A stretch of 64,000 nt of DNA from Nostoc sp. NIES-4103 (GCF_002368335.1 NZ_AP018288.1:3891096-3955095), one strand, 5' to 3'. Shown: positions 43,970 through 51,518, numbered from the stretch's first letter. Notes: generated by a model from the letters alone, not told the origin. Numbers and translations are program-made.

Positions 43970-46900
43970 TTACTCGCACCTCCCAATCCGATGAGCAAAA
44001 AATCTTTTCGCCGTTTGCAACGCCCCTTTCTTGCCCAAAAGACTTACCCATACACCCAATGAATCCAGCTTGGTTACAGCACCGACCTGGGCTACTGGTT
44101 CGCTTCTGTTCATAGAGATGATTACAGATACTACCTCTTTGACATTGAAATTAGCGGTCGGTGAGTCATGGCAAGCATATAAATCATCAAGCTTGACTCT
44201 GGCAGGCACGCCAGAGTCAGGGATTACCAATGCTTCAGGATTTTTGAAATCTTGTCCTTGTTCAAAAATTTGTGATATTTTCACCCGTTTGTGTAGCGAT
44301 TTACTCCAGTAATGGCAGCCTTCTATTAAATCTGGGGTTAAAGAATAGTTAACGCCTGTTAGTTTTTTAGAAAGCCCCAAGCTCAACATTTCTATCTGGG
44401 TTAACTTGGTGCATTCCTCAGCGCGTTTGACACCAAATAATGAACTTTTATCTTGTCCATCCACAAAAAGACTTAGGGGGGTTGAACTATTTTCAAAGTA
44501 GTCGGTAACTTGCGCCAATTGATTTTCCCATCTAACCCAGCTTCCTATGGGGAATTGATCTTTAATCGTTTCTGCCACCTCATCAGAAACATCATCACAG
44601 GCAGTTTCCTCGCACTGAAATAAATTTTCTTCTGAAATAGGATCAACAACATCAACAAAACTCTGTAACTCTTGTGGTGACTGCGTTTGAGGGTGTTGAT
44701 CTCGGATCAACAATTGATCAACAAGATCAACACTTTTTTGTTCTTGTTCGGTTATTACGTTACTTTTAAAAGTATCAACAGCTACGTTTTCTGAACTGTT
44801 GATCATCGGATCAACACCCTCAACAGCTTGTGGGGCAAATGTTTCAGTCTCAGTATCATCAAAAGTGTTGATCATTGTTGATCTCGGATCAACACCCTCA
44901 ACGTCTTGTGTAGTGAACGTTTCAGGCGAAGTGTTGATGTTGTTGATGTTTTTTGAAGAATAAAATTTTTTCCCATCAAAAAACACCAGCCCTAAGTTCT
45001 TGAGGGACATGCAACTGGATAAAACTTCAGAGGTCGGAATTTTTCGCAGCGAAAATACACCGGCCTTGATTTCTCTTGCGGTGACTCCATCACGTTTTTC
45101 GATGTAATCTTTAATTTTGAGGAGTTTACCAGTGAGGTGCTGCCCGTTGACGTTGTATACAATTTTTATTTGCGCTAGGTAAAAATTAGTCAACGTACAA
45201 GCAGCATACATGGTTGAACCACTAATCATCTGCTCTGGATACTCGTTGGCTAAAGCAGCATTGACGATGTGTAACCACAATGCAAGCCGTGCTAAATAGC
45301 TTTTTATTTTTGGGTAAGCTGCCCGTAAGCCAGGATGAGTTTCTTGTATCTCAGCATCGGTAAGCCAGCGGTGATATGACTGAAGTACACCCTTTGCACC
45401 CTCGGTGAGGAAATAATCATTTTTTGGTAATGTGCCCACCTTGCGGTATAAGTCAATAAGCGCTGTCTCTAGCAGCTGCCCAGCCTCATCATTACCTTTG
45501 AATAAATCAATGTAAGCAATGTCACCAGGGACGAGACAGAATAGCCATCTGGCAAACTCCCCTGTATAGTCCTCAAAATCTTGTTGAGCTAAAAATTTTT
45601 GCAAGGTTTCAGGTTGGGTGTTGCCAGTTCGACTGATGGCTGATTTTTCAAGAAATAGGCTTTCGCTTGCTGTGTCTTTGAATATACCTCCACCGTTGAA
45701 CTCACTTAGGTCTATCTCTAAATCGTCTCCCTTGCCGTTGCGGTATTTGTTCCGCCCGTTAATGAATGCCGACCATTCATCACGGTAATTTAAGAATCCT
45801 CTGGGATTTTCCGCATGTAATTTAATTCTTGTTTCAGATGTTGCACCTTGAACAATAAAGCGTTTACGTGGCGGCGGTGGGGTTGGTGGTTCAGCATCAG
45901 ATGATTTTTTATATGTTTTTAACTCCTGCTCATATTCCTCTTGAAAGTCTTTCCACCAGTTGTATTCTTCGGCTTCTAATTTCATTAAAGGTGAGATAAT
46001 AACCTCTTGTGCAGGAGTTTTTAACCTACCAGTTTCGGCAACAACGCATGACCAAAAAATAGCAGGTTGAGTGTACTTAGAAGATGGGTTAATTATGATT
46101 CGTGCAGCTGTTCCAATGCGACTACCGACAACAGGAATTAAGGTAGTGATTAGGTTTTCTACACTGGTTGGCATGGCTATTGCGACACTTTTTAATAGCT
46201 GGGCTAATCTCCCGCCATCACCCCAAAGAATAGAGTGCGGGTCAATTCGTGTCTGTTGTGCCTCTATTACTTTGGGAATTTGTTCAATTACTTCTTGTTG
46301 TTCTTCAGTGCTTTGACGTTCTCTTTTTAGTGCCTCGTAAATTCGGCGAATGTCGCTACTAGTTCTAGAGGTTCGTTCTGCTATCTCTGGGATAATTGCC
46401 TCTAGTTGAGATTTTGGTAAGTCTCTATCTATTAAAGAATCAACTTCTTTTATTAGAGAGTCTATATATGTTTTGGTATGGCTTTGTGTTTGGTTATTTC
46501 GTTGTGGCTGTGCATTGGGAGGGACGATATATCCTTTGCTTTTTGCAATCTCTAGGGACACCCGAAATATTTCTTTGGTGTCACACTGTCGGTGGCAATG
46601 AAACTGCCCTGTTGATTCGTTGATGTGCAGTGAATCCAAACTCACACCACCGTGGACTGGGCATTTGCAGGTTATCCAGCCTTTTCTTCCACCTAATTTG
46701 TAACCTTCTAAATATGGTGATATTTTTCGCATATCACCCCAATCACTGATATCTGATGAGGGTGCATAGCTTGCAGGTGCGGTTGTTTTTTTGACAGGAA
46801 TAATACTTCTTAATTCAGTGAACGTGTAAGTGTTACCTGACTCAGAAATGATTGTTGATGGTTGACCGCTGCCGTGTAAGCATCCTGCCAGTCGCATAAC

Positions 46901-47389
46901 CCTGGAGGGATTTTTTAAGCTTCTGTCGGCGTCGGCATATTCTAATAAGTCTGTTTGCAAAAGTTTCCAGTCATCAGGGGTGATGTGTTCTTTTAGTACC
47001 CAGTAACTATGGATTGATTTGCCGCCTGTGTCTATTTGAAAGGTGGGAGTTGGTAAATTTAAATACTGCCACAGTGTCACCTGTGATTCTTTGTCTAGGT
47101 TGTCATGTTCGTAGAAGATTGCCCGACAATCTACAACTTCTTTGTCTGTATGTCCGCCACCGTTAACAACTAGGTATACTCCTAAACCTTGTTGCTGCCA
47201 TTCTGTAGCAGTTTTGATTAATTCAGTCAGGTTTATAAGTTGTGCTTTTCTACCTTTATCATTGTTCTTGTCTGGATGATTGGATGGTAGAAAAGCTCTC
47301 AAGAATACAGTATCACCCTTTTTATATCCGAGTGCGGATAGATGTGTGCTAATTTGTTCTTGATTCAGGGAGAAGTTATTGTTAATCAT
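43970..47389 (-). CDS. Primase/helicase-like protein with DUF3987 core
   Basis: 1,139 residues. Residues 1-200 resemble a RepB-type primase (YLVVNGGGHTDKEVVDCRAIFYEHDN, FQIDTGGKSIHSYWVL, PSRVMRLAG). A Cys/His patch (WITCKCPVHGGVSLD...FHCHRQC) may be a zinc-binding motif. Residues 390-740 fit DUF3987 (GSRIGTAARI, VVAETGRLKTPA in place of a classic Walker A, RDEWSAFINGRNKYRNGKGDD). An acidic Asp/Glu/Gln-rich linker follows, with repeated GVDP-type motifs, then a C-terminal unknown domain (GSWVRWENQLAQVTDYF). Such proteins are common replication initiators on cyanobacterial plasmids and prophages. It is the largest gene and likely the replication protein of the element. Confidence 0.8.
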   Translation of the reverse strand: MINNNFSLNQEQISTHLSALGYKKGDTVFLRAFLPSNHPDKNNDKGRKAQLINLTELIKTATEWQQQGLGVYLVVNGGGHTDKEVVDCRAIFYEHDNLDKESQVTLWQYLNLPTPTFQIDTGGKSIHSYWVLKEHITPDDWKLLQTDLLEYADADRSLKNPSRVMRLAGCLHGSGQPSTIISESGNTYTFTELRSIIPVKKTTAPASYAPSSDISDWGDMRKISPYLEGYKLGGRKGWITCKCPVHGGVSLDSLHINESTGQFHCHRQCDTKEIFRVSLEIAKSKGYIVPPNAQPQRNNQTQSHTKTYIDSLIKEVDSLIDRDLPKSQLEAIIPEIAERTSRTSSDIRRIYEALKRERQSTEEQQEVIEQIPKVIEAQQTRIDPHSILWGDGGRLAQLLKSVAIAMPTSVENLITTLIPVVGSRIGTAARIIINPSSKYTQPAIFWSCVVAETGRLKTPAQEVIISPLMKLEAEEYNWWKDFQEEYEQELKTYKKSSDAEPPTPPPPRKRFIVQGATSETRIKLHAENPRGFLNYRDEWSAFINGRNKYRNGKGDDLEIDLSEFNGGGIFKDTASESLFLEKSAISRTGNTQPETLQKFLAQQDFEDYTGEFARWLFCLVPGDIAYIDLFKGNDEAGQLLETALIDLYRKVGTLPKNDYFLTEGAKGVLQSYHRWLTDAEIQETHPGLRAAYPKIKSYLARLALWLHIVNAALANEYPEQMISGSTMYAACTLTNFYLAQIKIVYNVNGQHLTGKLLKIKDYIEKRDGVTAREIKAGVFSLRKIPTSEVLSSCMSLKNLGLVFFDGKKFYSSKNINNINTSPETFTTQDVEGVDPRSTMINTFDDTETETFAPQAVEGVDPMINSSENVAVDTFKSNVITEQEQKSVDLVDQLLIRDQHPQTQSPQELQSFVDVVDPISEENLFQCEETACDDVSDEVAETIKDQFPIGSWVRWENQLAQVTDYFENSSTPLSLFVDGQDKSSLFGVKRAEECTKLTQIEMLSLGLSKKLTGVNYSLTPDLIEGCHYWSKSLHKRVKISQIFEQGQDFKNPEALVIPDSGVPARVKLDDLYACHDSPTANFNVKEVVSVIISMNRSEPVAQVGAVTKLDSLGVWVSLLGKKGALQTAKRFFAHRIGRCE

Positions 47390-47562
47390 GATTCCCCCTC
47401 AATTATTTGTGTCAAGGACAGATTGAAAGTGTTAGAATTAGCACATGATACAAACGGTTTTAAAAAGTGCCTAAAGCAGTTATTATTCATAAATAAACCT
47501 TTATTTTGATTGTTCCAGTTTTCCCTAACTGGATTTTTTTTGCGGGTTGAAGGATAGGTCAT

Positions 47563-47874
47563 TTAGAAATTCTCCACGCTGCTTGAATTTTCTTCCTCGT
47601 CTTTTTCGAGTAAGTTAAGTATTTGAGATGCCAGAAATGAGCGGTCATAGTGAGGCAAGCCGCTTGCTGAGAGAGCCGCTAACAAAAGTTTTATTTCTGC
47701 TTCTTTTGAGAAGATTTTTAAGCTAGGAAGAACTGCTAAAAGGCAGCGGGCAAAAGACCTTACCTCTTTGTGGGTTAGGTATTCACCGTTGGGCTTTTCT
47801 GTTGTATATTTATTGTTTTCAATGCGTTCTAAGATTAGCTTAACGCCTTTGGTTTCGCCGTCAAATTTAAACAT
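47563..47874 (-). CDS. Hypothetical protein of the element
   Basis: 103 residues. The middle has KEVRSFARCLLAVLPSLKIFSKEAEIKLLLAALSASGLPHYDRSFLASQILNLLE, mostly helix, then an acidic tail (KDEEENSSS). Overlaps the next gene upstream by 8 bp. Not recognised. It lies in the early block between control genes and the primase. Confidence 0.6.
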   Translation of the reverse strand: MFKFDGETKGVKLILERIENNKYTTEKPNGEYLTHKEVRSFARCLLAVLPSLKIFSKEAEIKLLLAALSASGLPHYDRSFLASQILNLLEKDEEENSSSVENF

Positions 47875-48082
47875 TGTATTCGCTACTTTGTTGTTTTATC
47901 CGGTCAATTGCTCTTTGAAGAATCAATTTATCCTGCGGTTCTTTTGGTGGTGGAAGATGGCAGGTTTCCTTGTACCATTGCAGGCTTTCTCGGCACAATA
48001 TTGTGCTGGCTGTATGCGGATCTCCTATTAAATCAAGAAGTTCCTGCCGCAATTGTTTTAGGGTTTTGTTTCCTTGGGCCAT
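47867..48082 (-). CDS. Small hypothetical protein of the element
   Basis: 71 residues, helical and charged (KTLKQLRQELLDLIGDPHTA...QDKLILQRAIDRIKQQ). It overlaps both neighbours by 1-8 bp, so it belongs to one tightly packed operon. No recognised family. Confidence 0.6.
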   Translation of the reverse strand: MAQGNKTLKQLRQELLDLIGDPHTASTILCRESLQWYKETCHLPPPKEPQDKLILQRAIDRIKQQSSEYNV

Positions 48083-48366
48083 TAGGTATTGTCAGTTTTT
48101 AGTAAAAAGTGAGGCGATATGGTGAATGAGTTTCCTAGTGTGTACCCCTCACCGGGAATGTCTTCAACGCTTGCTGTAAAAAAGGTTTTGTGCTGAGCAA
48201 CAAATGTCACTTCCCATTCGCCTGTCTTGCTGTTCCGCTTGATGGAAGAAACAGAGAATTCTTTGATGCCGTGAGACTCTAATCTCTGTGCGGCTACTTC
48301 AGCAATTGTTTTTAGTTCTGCATCTGTTTTTTCAACCATAGTTAGTTCTCGATTTTGTTTACGCAT
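48082..48366 (-). CDS. Small hypothetical protein of the element
   Basis: 94 residues from the ATG at 48366, 19 bp past the stop of the preceding gene; a GTG at 48408 would overlap that gene. The sequence starts with a helix (TDAELKTIAEVAAQRLESHG) and then a beta part (EFSVSSIKRNSKTGEWEVTFVAQHKTFFTASV). Not recognised. Confidence 0.55.
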   Translation of the reverse strand: MRKQNRELTMVEKTDAELKTIAEVAAQRLESHGIKEFSVSSIKRNSKTGEWEVTFVAQHKTFFTASVEDIPGEGYTLGNSFTISPHFLLKTDNT

Positions 48367-48385
48367 TGTCTTGGCGTGATCGCAC

Positions 48386-48682
48386 TCACTTCCCGGCGCT
48401 CTCCTCACTCCTGGCTGCTAATGCCGTAATTTCTGCCAGCCAGTCTTCTTTTAGAGGAAAGCGCCTTGCTGCCACAGTTTTGATTCGGTTTAGTAGTTCG
48501 GGAGAGTTTTTTATCATTCCTGGCATCAAGTCAAGGATTGCTCCAGCAAGGACGGTTGCGTCACGTCGCTGAAGCTGAGGCATTTCTTGCTGCAACCAGT
48601 CAATCAAAGCGCACAAAGATCGCCCGGCTTCGATTGAGATAAGTTCAATATCAGATTTATTTTGAAAGTCGTTTGTGTTCAT
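48386..48682 (-). CDS. Small helical hypothetical protein of the element
   Basis: 98 residues, helical (SIEAGRSLCALIDWLQQEMPQLQRRDATVLAGAILDLMPGM...PELLNRIKTVAARRFPL). No domain recognised. It is part of the tight leftward run from 48926 to 47563 upstream of the primase gene. Confidence 0.6.
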   Translation of the reverse strand: MNTNDFQNKSDIELISIEAGRSLCALIDWLQQEMPQLQRRDATVLAGAILDLMPGMIKNSPELLNRIKTVAARRFPLKEDWLAEITALAARSEESAGK

Positions 48683-48701
48683 AGGTGGTTTTTAGACACG
48701 C

Positions 48702-48926
48702 TCAGGAGTGGGCAGTTAGTTCGCTTAGTTTTATCCAAGCCGTAGAAATTGGTCGAGGTCTGGCCCTTAATACTTTGATCGGCGGTGGTGTTGTGCTAAC
48801 CTGTGCTGCTATTTCGCCCAAGTCCCAAATATAAAGGGGCTTGTCTTTCCAATCACTAAGGATGTCTCCTGTGTAATGGCAGGGTTGATTAAATTGTTGG
48901 TGTCTAAGGGCTTCGTCTCTGTTCAT
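48702..48926 (-). CDS. Small hypothetical protein of the element, first gene of the leftward run
   Basis: 74 residues. It has a possible Cys/His pair (QPCHYTGD) and an aromatic core (SDWKDKPLYIWDLGEIAAQ), and a Pro/Arg-rich stretch (PPPIKVLRARPRPIS). Diverges from the KGK gene with about 170 bp between starts, where the promoter should lie. Not recognised. Confidence 0.55.
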   Translation of the reverse strand: MNRDEALRHQQFNQPCHYTGDILSDWKDKPLYIWDLGEIAAQVSTTPPPIKVLRARPRPISTAWIKLSELTAHS

Positions 48927-49037
48927 GGTTGGGTATTGGTTGGTAGTTGCGCGATCGCAATTTTCAATTCTCCTTGGTGGCGCGATCGCACTCCACTAAG
49001 TCGATCGCTTGCCCACGAAGGGCGGGAACTCTAGGAA

Positions 49038-49069
49038 AAGCTGGGGTAAGTTGGCGCTTGCCCCAGCTT
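49038..49069. promoter_or_regulatory. Hairpin in the leader of the KGK gene
   Basis: AAGCTGGGGTAAG and CTTGCCCCAGCTT pair over 13 bp with one G-T mismatch around a 6-nt loop. It ends 25 bp before the ATG. It may be an attenuator or a site for DNA- or RNA-binding protein. Confidence 0.5.
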
Positions 49070-49094
49070 GTTGGCTAGAAAGAGAGAAATTGAA

Positions 49095-49406
49095 ATGGAA
49101 TTAAATGATGATGATGTCGTGTCTTTTTCACACGCAGATTACAATGTTGCAAATCTAACAACTGCAACAGTCAAGGAAATCAAAAAATCATTGCTGGACA
49201 CCCTTTTTACTAGGTATTTATCTGCCTGGATTTATGGCGGAACGTCTTGCAAGGTTTTATCGGCAAACGGTGGTGGATGGCAACCAGGAAAAATTCGTTT
49301 TCGGCTAGAATTCGTCCCTGATGAGCCGATACAAACCAAGGTTTCGGGTTCTACTAATTCAAACTCGCCGTTAGATGATTTGCGGTCAAGCATGGATATT
49401 CAATAG
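49095..49406 (+). CDS. KGK-domain protein
   Basis: 103 residues from the ATG at 49095. The N-terminal ELNDDDVVSFSHADYNVANL and the C-terminal GWQPGKIRFRLEFVPDEP correspond to the cyanobacterial KGK domain, in which the G-W-Q-x-G-K stretch is typical. Here the expected Lys-Gly-Lys is Pro-Gly-Lys. Function is unknown; the family is frequent in filamentous cyanobacteria and their mobile elements. A TTG nine codons upstream is rejected, since it lies in the hairpin. It is followed by a bidirectional terminator. Confidence 0.75.
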   Translation: MELNDDDVVSFSHADYNVANLTTATVKEIKKSLLDTLFTRYLSAWIYGGTSCKVLSANGGGWQPGKIRFRLEFVPDEPIQTKVSGSTNSNSPLDDLRSSMDIQ

Positions 49407-49422
49407 TTCCACATACCCCACA

Positions 49423-49460
49423 AATAAAGCCGTCTACCTCAATAGGTAAACGGCTTTATT
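49423..49460. terminator. Bidirectional terminator after the KGK gene
   Basis: AATAAAGCCGT (49423-49433) and ACGGCTTTATT (49450-49460) are perfect arms, with nested TACCT/AGGTA arms inside. An A-rich side on the left and T-rich tail on the right suit intrinsic termination for both converging genes. Confidence 0.7.
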
Positions 49461-49605
49461 CTTCTGACGCGTCTTCTAAAGTCTCAGCTAGCAGTGCTTG
49501 CAGATATTGCATTTCTGCCGTGAGTTGTTTGCTTTCCCGTAGGCTGACTTCTAATTGTTGTTGCTGAGACTCAATAAGTGACAGCCAAGCTTTATGTAAT
49601 TCCTT
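49456..49605 (-). pseudogene. Coiled-coil tail out of frame with the ribbon-helix-helix gene
   Basis: The last 50 or so codons of this leftward frame (RRLKELHKAWLSLIESQQQQL...MQYLQALLAETLEDASEE) make a good coiled coil, but the upstream part of the same frame is the out-of-frame shadow of the ribbon-helix-helix gene. One missing base in the run of five G at about 49618-49622 would join the two halves into a protein of about 120 residues. It could be a frameshifted gene, a programmed shift, or an independent coupled product. Confidence 0.5.
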
Positions 49606-49820
49606 CAGCCTACGGTGGATTCCCCCAGGAGTCGCTTGTCCTCCTGGAGTAGCCCATGCTCCAGTCTTATTTCTCCCCTCGCTATCTGGGTAAAAAACTG
49701 AGTTCGCGTCATTCCTAGCTGGGAAGCCTTCTCTTTGAGGGACTCCCAGTCTTCTGCTGCCATTCTCAATGTTGCATTGACGGTCTTGATCGTGATTTGG
49801 TTGTGGTTTTCCTCTCCCAT
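49605..49820 (-). CDS. Ribbon-helix-helix-like DNA-binding protein
   Basis: 71 residues: a beta-strand (QITIKTVNATLRM), helix (DWESLKEKASQLG) and turn-helix (MTRTQFFTQIARGEI) typical of CopG/Arc-like or similar cyanobacterial repressors. The likely binding sites, tandem CACGTG palindromes, are 30-130 bp upstream. The frame ends at GESTVG-stop where a coiled-coil continuation appears in the -1 frame. Likely the lysogeny or copy-control regulator of the element, by inference. Confidence 0.65.
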   Translation of the reverse strand: MGEENHNQITIKTVNATLRMAAEDWESLKEKASQLGMTRTQFFTQIARGEIRLEHGLLQEDKRLLGESTVG

Positions 49821-49851
49821 TTGGTGTAGCCATATAGCGACCTCTCAATTA

Positions 49852-49951
49852 TTGCACGTGCAAATTAGCGTTATCTGCACGTGCTTTATAAAAATAGTCT
49901 TGACTTCGGAGCTTTGCACGTGCAATAAATAATAGCATAGTCTATCACGTG
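49852..49951. promoter_or_regulatory. Cluster of four CACGTG palindromes
   Basis: TTGCACGTGCAA at 49852-49863 and 49914-49925, GCACGTGC at 49877-49884, and a half-matching CACGTG at 49946-49951. They lie upstream of the ribbon-helix-helix gene and at the left edge of the hairpin-rich region. Candidate operators; spacing between centres is about 23, 39 and 29 bp. Confidence 0.65.
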
Positions 49952-49965
49952 CAGTATTGTGCAAT

Positions 49966-50038
49966 ACTCAGCGAACCTGGCAGAGATGGCAGCCTGCCGC
50001 CCTGGGGCAAAGTAAAGACCTGCCAGCGCTGAGTAAAA
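49966..50038 (+). ncRNA. Candidate structured RNA or DNA element, copy 1
   Basis: CTGCCAGCGCTGAGT (50020-50034) pairs perfectly with ACTCAGCG plus CTGGCAG (49966-49983, with a 3-nt AAC bulge), a 15-bp stem closing a 36-nt loop. The loop contains GGGGCAAAGTAAAGAC. A related 58-bp segment is at 50438-50495. In that copy the inner arms change from GGCAG/CTGCC to AGCAG/CTGCT, a compensatory change. Could be an RNA, or a folded DNA origin; not identified. Strand is uncertain. Confidence 0.35.
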
Positions 50039-50437
50039 CTGCTCCCTCCCGCCACCTTGCGGGACACCCCAGTAACCACGGAGCAAGCACCCTCACATCT
50101 GCCGCGCGTGCCAGTGAGGACACACCCTAAAACCGAATATCTGTTTTCTCGTTGTTTTACCGGAGGTTTCCTAGACGAAAATCACAATTTTGCTTTTATT
50201 TCTCTCTAGAAATTGTTGTGTACCGCTGGTCATGCAGTCGCAACACATGACCAGCCTCTCTAAATAATCATTAGCCCCCTGCGTTGCCTAACGCAGACAT
50301 ATATCTATTGGAGTGTAGCCAACTTAACGGTAAAGCACCCAACTACACAGCTTGACATTTTGGAGAGACAAACGTCGATGTACTTTGGCTGACAGCTTCT
50401 GCCGTCAGCCTTCCCTAAACTGACACCCCAAACCATA
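50039..50437. other. Hairpin-rich non-coding region of the element
   Basis: Part of about 700 bp (49849-50545) without a gene. Perfect inverted repeats: GCTGGTCATG/CATGACCAGC at 50225-50255, CTGCGTT/AACGCAG at 50279-50296, and GGCTGAC/GTCAGCC at 50387-50410. A 66-codon leftward frame (49886-50086) overlaps the structured segment and is rejected. An origin, packaging site or RNA regulator are possible. Confidence 0.5.
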
Positions 50438-50495
50438 CAGAGATAGCAGCCTGTAGCCATTGAGGCAAAGCAAAGACCTGCTAGGGCGATGAGTA
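50438..50495 (+). ncRNA. Candidate structured element, copy 2
   Basis: About 80 percent similar to 49981-50038. It keeps CAGAGAT...GCAGCCTG, GGCAAAG-AAAGACCTGC, GAGTAA, and the inner pairing AGCAG (50445-50449) with CTGCT (50478-50482). The outer 15-bp stem of copy 1 is not kept here. It lies 50 bp before the first rightward gene. Confidence 0.3.
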
Positions 50496-50545
50496 ACCGA
50501 TAAACAATTGACGACTGCCACTGCCCAAAAACAAAACTTAAGTCT

Positions 50546-50737
50546 ATGGAAAACCCCGAAACACAATGCCTTCGGCTAATTTATCCGCTCTCAAAGCGCG
50601 AAATACTCGCAGGAATGGCATTAGCAGGACTATTGGCAAACCCAAACAACGGCAGCCCTGAACTGCAAGCTCCACGGGCAATCAAAGCCGCCGATGCCTT
50701 AATTGCATCTTTAGACGATTCCACTCAAAAAAAATAA
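50546..50737 (+). CDS. Small hypothetical protein, first gene of the rightward block
   Basis: 63 residues. REILAGMALAGLLANP followed by AIKAADALIASLDD is a pattern I associate with small proteins of unknown role in phages and plasmids of cyanobacteria. No strong ribosome site precedes the ATG. It heads the rightward series that ends at the integrase. Confidence 0.6.
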   Translation: MENPETQCLRLIYPLSKREILAGMALAGLLANPNNGSPELQAPRAIKAADALIASLDDSTQKK

Positions 50738-50756
50738 TTGTTACCCAATAGCCAAA

Positions 50757-51182
50757 ATGGAACTACTAACTGTAACCGAGGAAGAGATAAAACGTTTAAC
50801 TCCCCATCAACTAATAGCCTTAAATAGCACCATTTGTATTGCAATGGCTAAAAACATAACAGTAAAGTTCGCCGCCAAAATAATGAATGTTATTATCCCT
50901 CAAAAATGTTTAGATAGCATCGAAGCTTATTTAACTTCAACTGAAGCAGATTATCTAGTTTTATTAGCTATCATATCTGATTTAATAATCAAAAGCTTCG
51001 ATTTTTTGGGGCTACTAGCAACAGCTAAAGACTTCATATCACAAGCAAAACAAAATCAATCTTATTACGATTTATTGAAGTCAGAACATTGCAGAGAATA
51101 TGATGTCACATTAACTGATGCTCAAAGAGCCTGTGACGATTATTCTGATGATTTTCAAAACTGGCTGTTAAGTAGTAGGTAA
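50757..51182 (+). CDS. Hypothetical protein of the element
   Basis: 141 residues, helical, without recognised domain. It begins MELLTVTEEEIKRLTPHQLIALNSTICIAMAKNITVKF and has a hydrophobic middle (TEADYLVLLAIISDLIIKSFDFLGLLATAKDF). It is followed 6 bp on by the next gene. Confidence 0.6.
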   Translation: MELLTVTEEEIKRLTPHQLIALNSTICIAMAKNITVKFAAKIMNVIIPQKCLDSIEAYLTSTEADYLVLLAIISDLIIKSFDFLGLLATAKDFISQAKQNQSYYDLLKSEHCREYDVTLTDAQRACDDYSDDFQNWLLSSR

Positions 51183-51188
51183 TCAGTA

Positions 51189-51491
51189 ATGCCAGTAGCA
51201 ATAGGGTTATTGAAAGAAATAACCCCCTTTAATTACATCTTTCCCGACGGCAAGGTTCCGCTAATCAGCATTTATCCCTGTCGCCCAAACGAGAGTGAAC
51301 CGCTATGTTTTTACATTGACGGTGAACTCTTAACAGATATCCAGATCGAAGCTTTATCTTTCATGTGGCTCAAGCACAATCCTGATAAATCCTATGAGGA
51401 AGCTTACACTTTCATCCGCATGGGATATCCAATAGTCGAGGAATTTATTCGAGCAAGATTTACCTTAATTCATGGGTGGTACAGCAAATAA
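51189..51491 (+). CDS. Hypothetical protein of the element
   Basis: 100 residues. It opens with a beta region (IGLLKEITPFNYIFPDGKVPLISIYPCRPNESEPLCFYIDGELL) and ends helical (LKHNPDKSYEEAYTFIRMGYPIVEEFIRARF). Unrecognised. A hairpin directly after its stop suggests a transcript end. Confidence 0.6.
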   Translation: MPVAIGLLKEITPFNYIFPDGKVPLISIYPCRPNESEPLCFYIDGELLTDIQIEALSFMWLKHNPDKSYEEAYTFIRMGYPIVEEFIRARFTLIHGWYSK

Positions 51492-51518
51492 AATAGCCGC
51501 ACCTGTCAGCGGCTATTT
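51491..51518 (+). terminator. Terminator hairpin
   Basis: AAATAGCCGC (51491-51500) and GCGGCTATTT (51509-51518) form a perfect 10-bp stem with an 8-nt loop, directly after the stop at 51491, ending in a short T-run. Confidence 0.7.

Noticed and set aside
49456..49848. A single 130-aa protein across this leftward frame
   Set aside because: Its first half is an out-of-frame shadow of the ribbon-helix-helix gene with odd composition; only the coiled-coil tail looks real.
49886..50086. A 66-aa leftward open frame in the hairpin-rich region
   Set aside because: It overlaps the operator cluster and structured segment and has no protein-like pattern.
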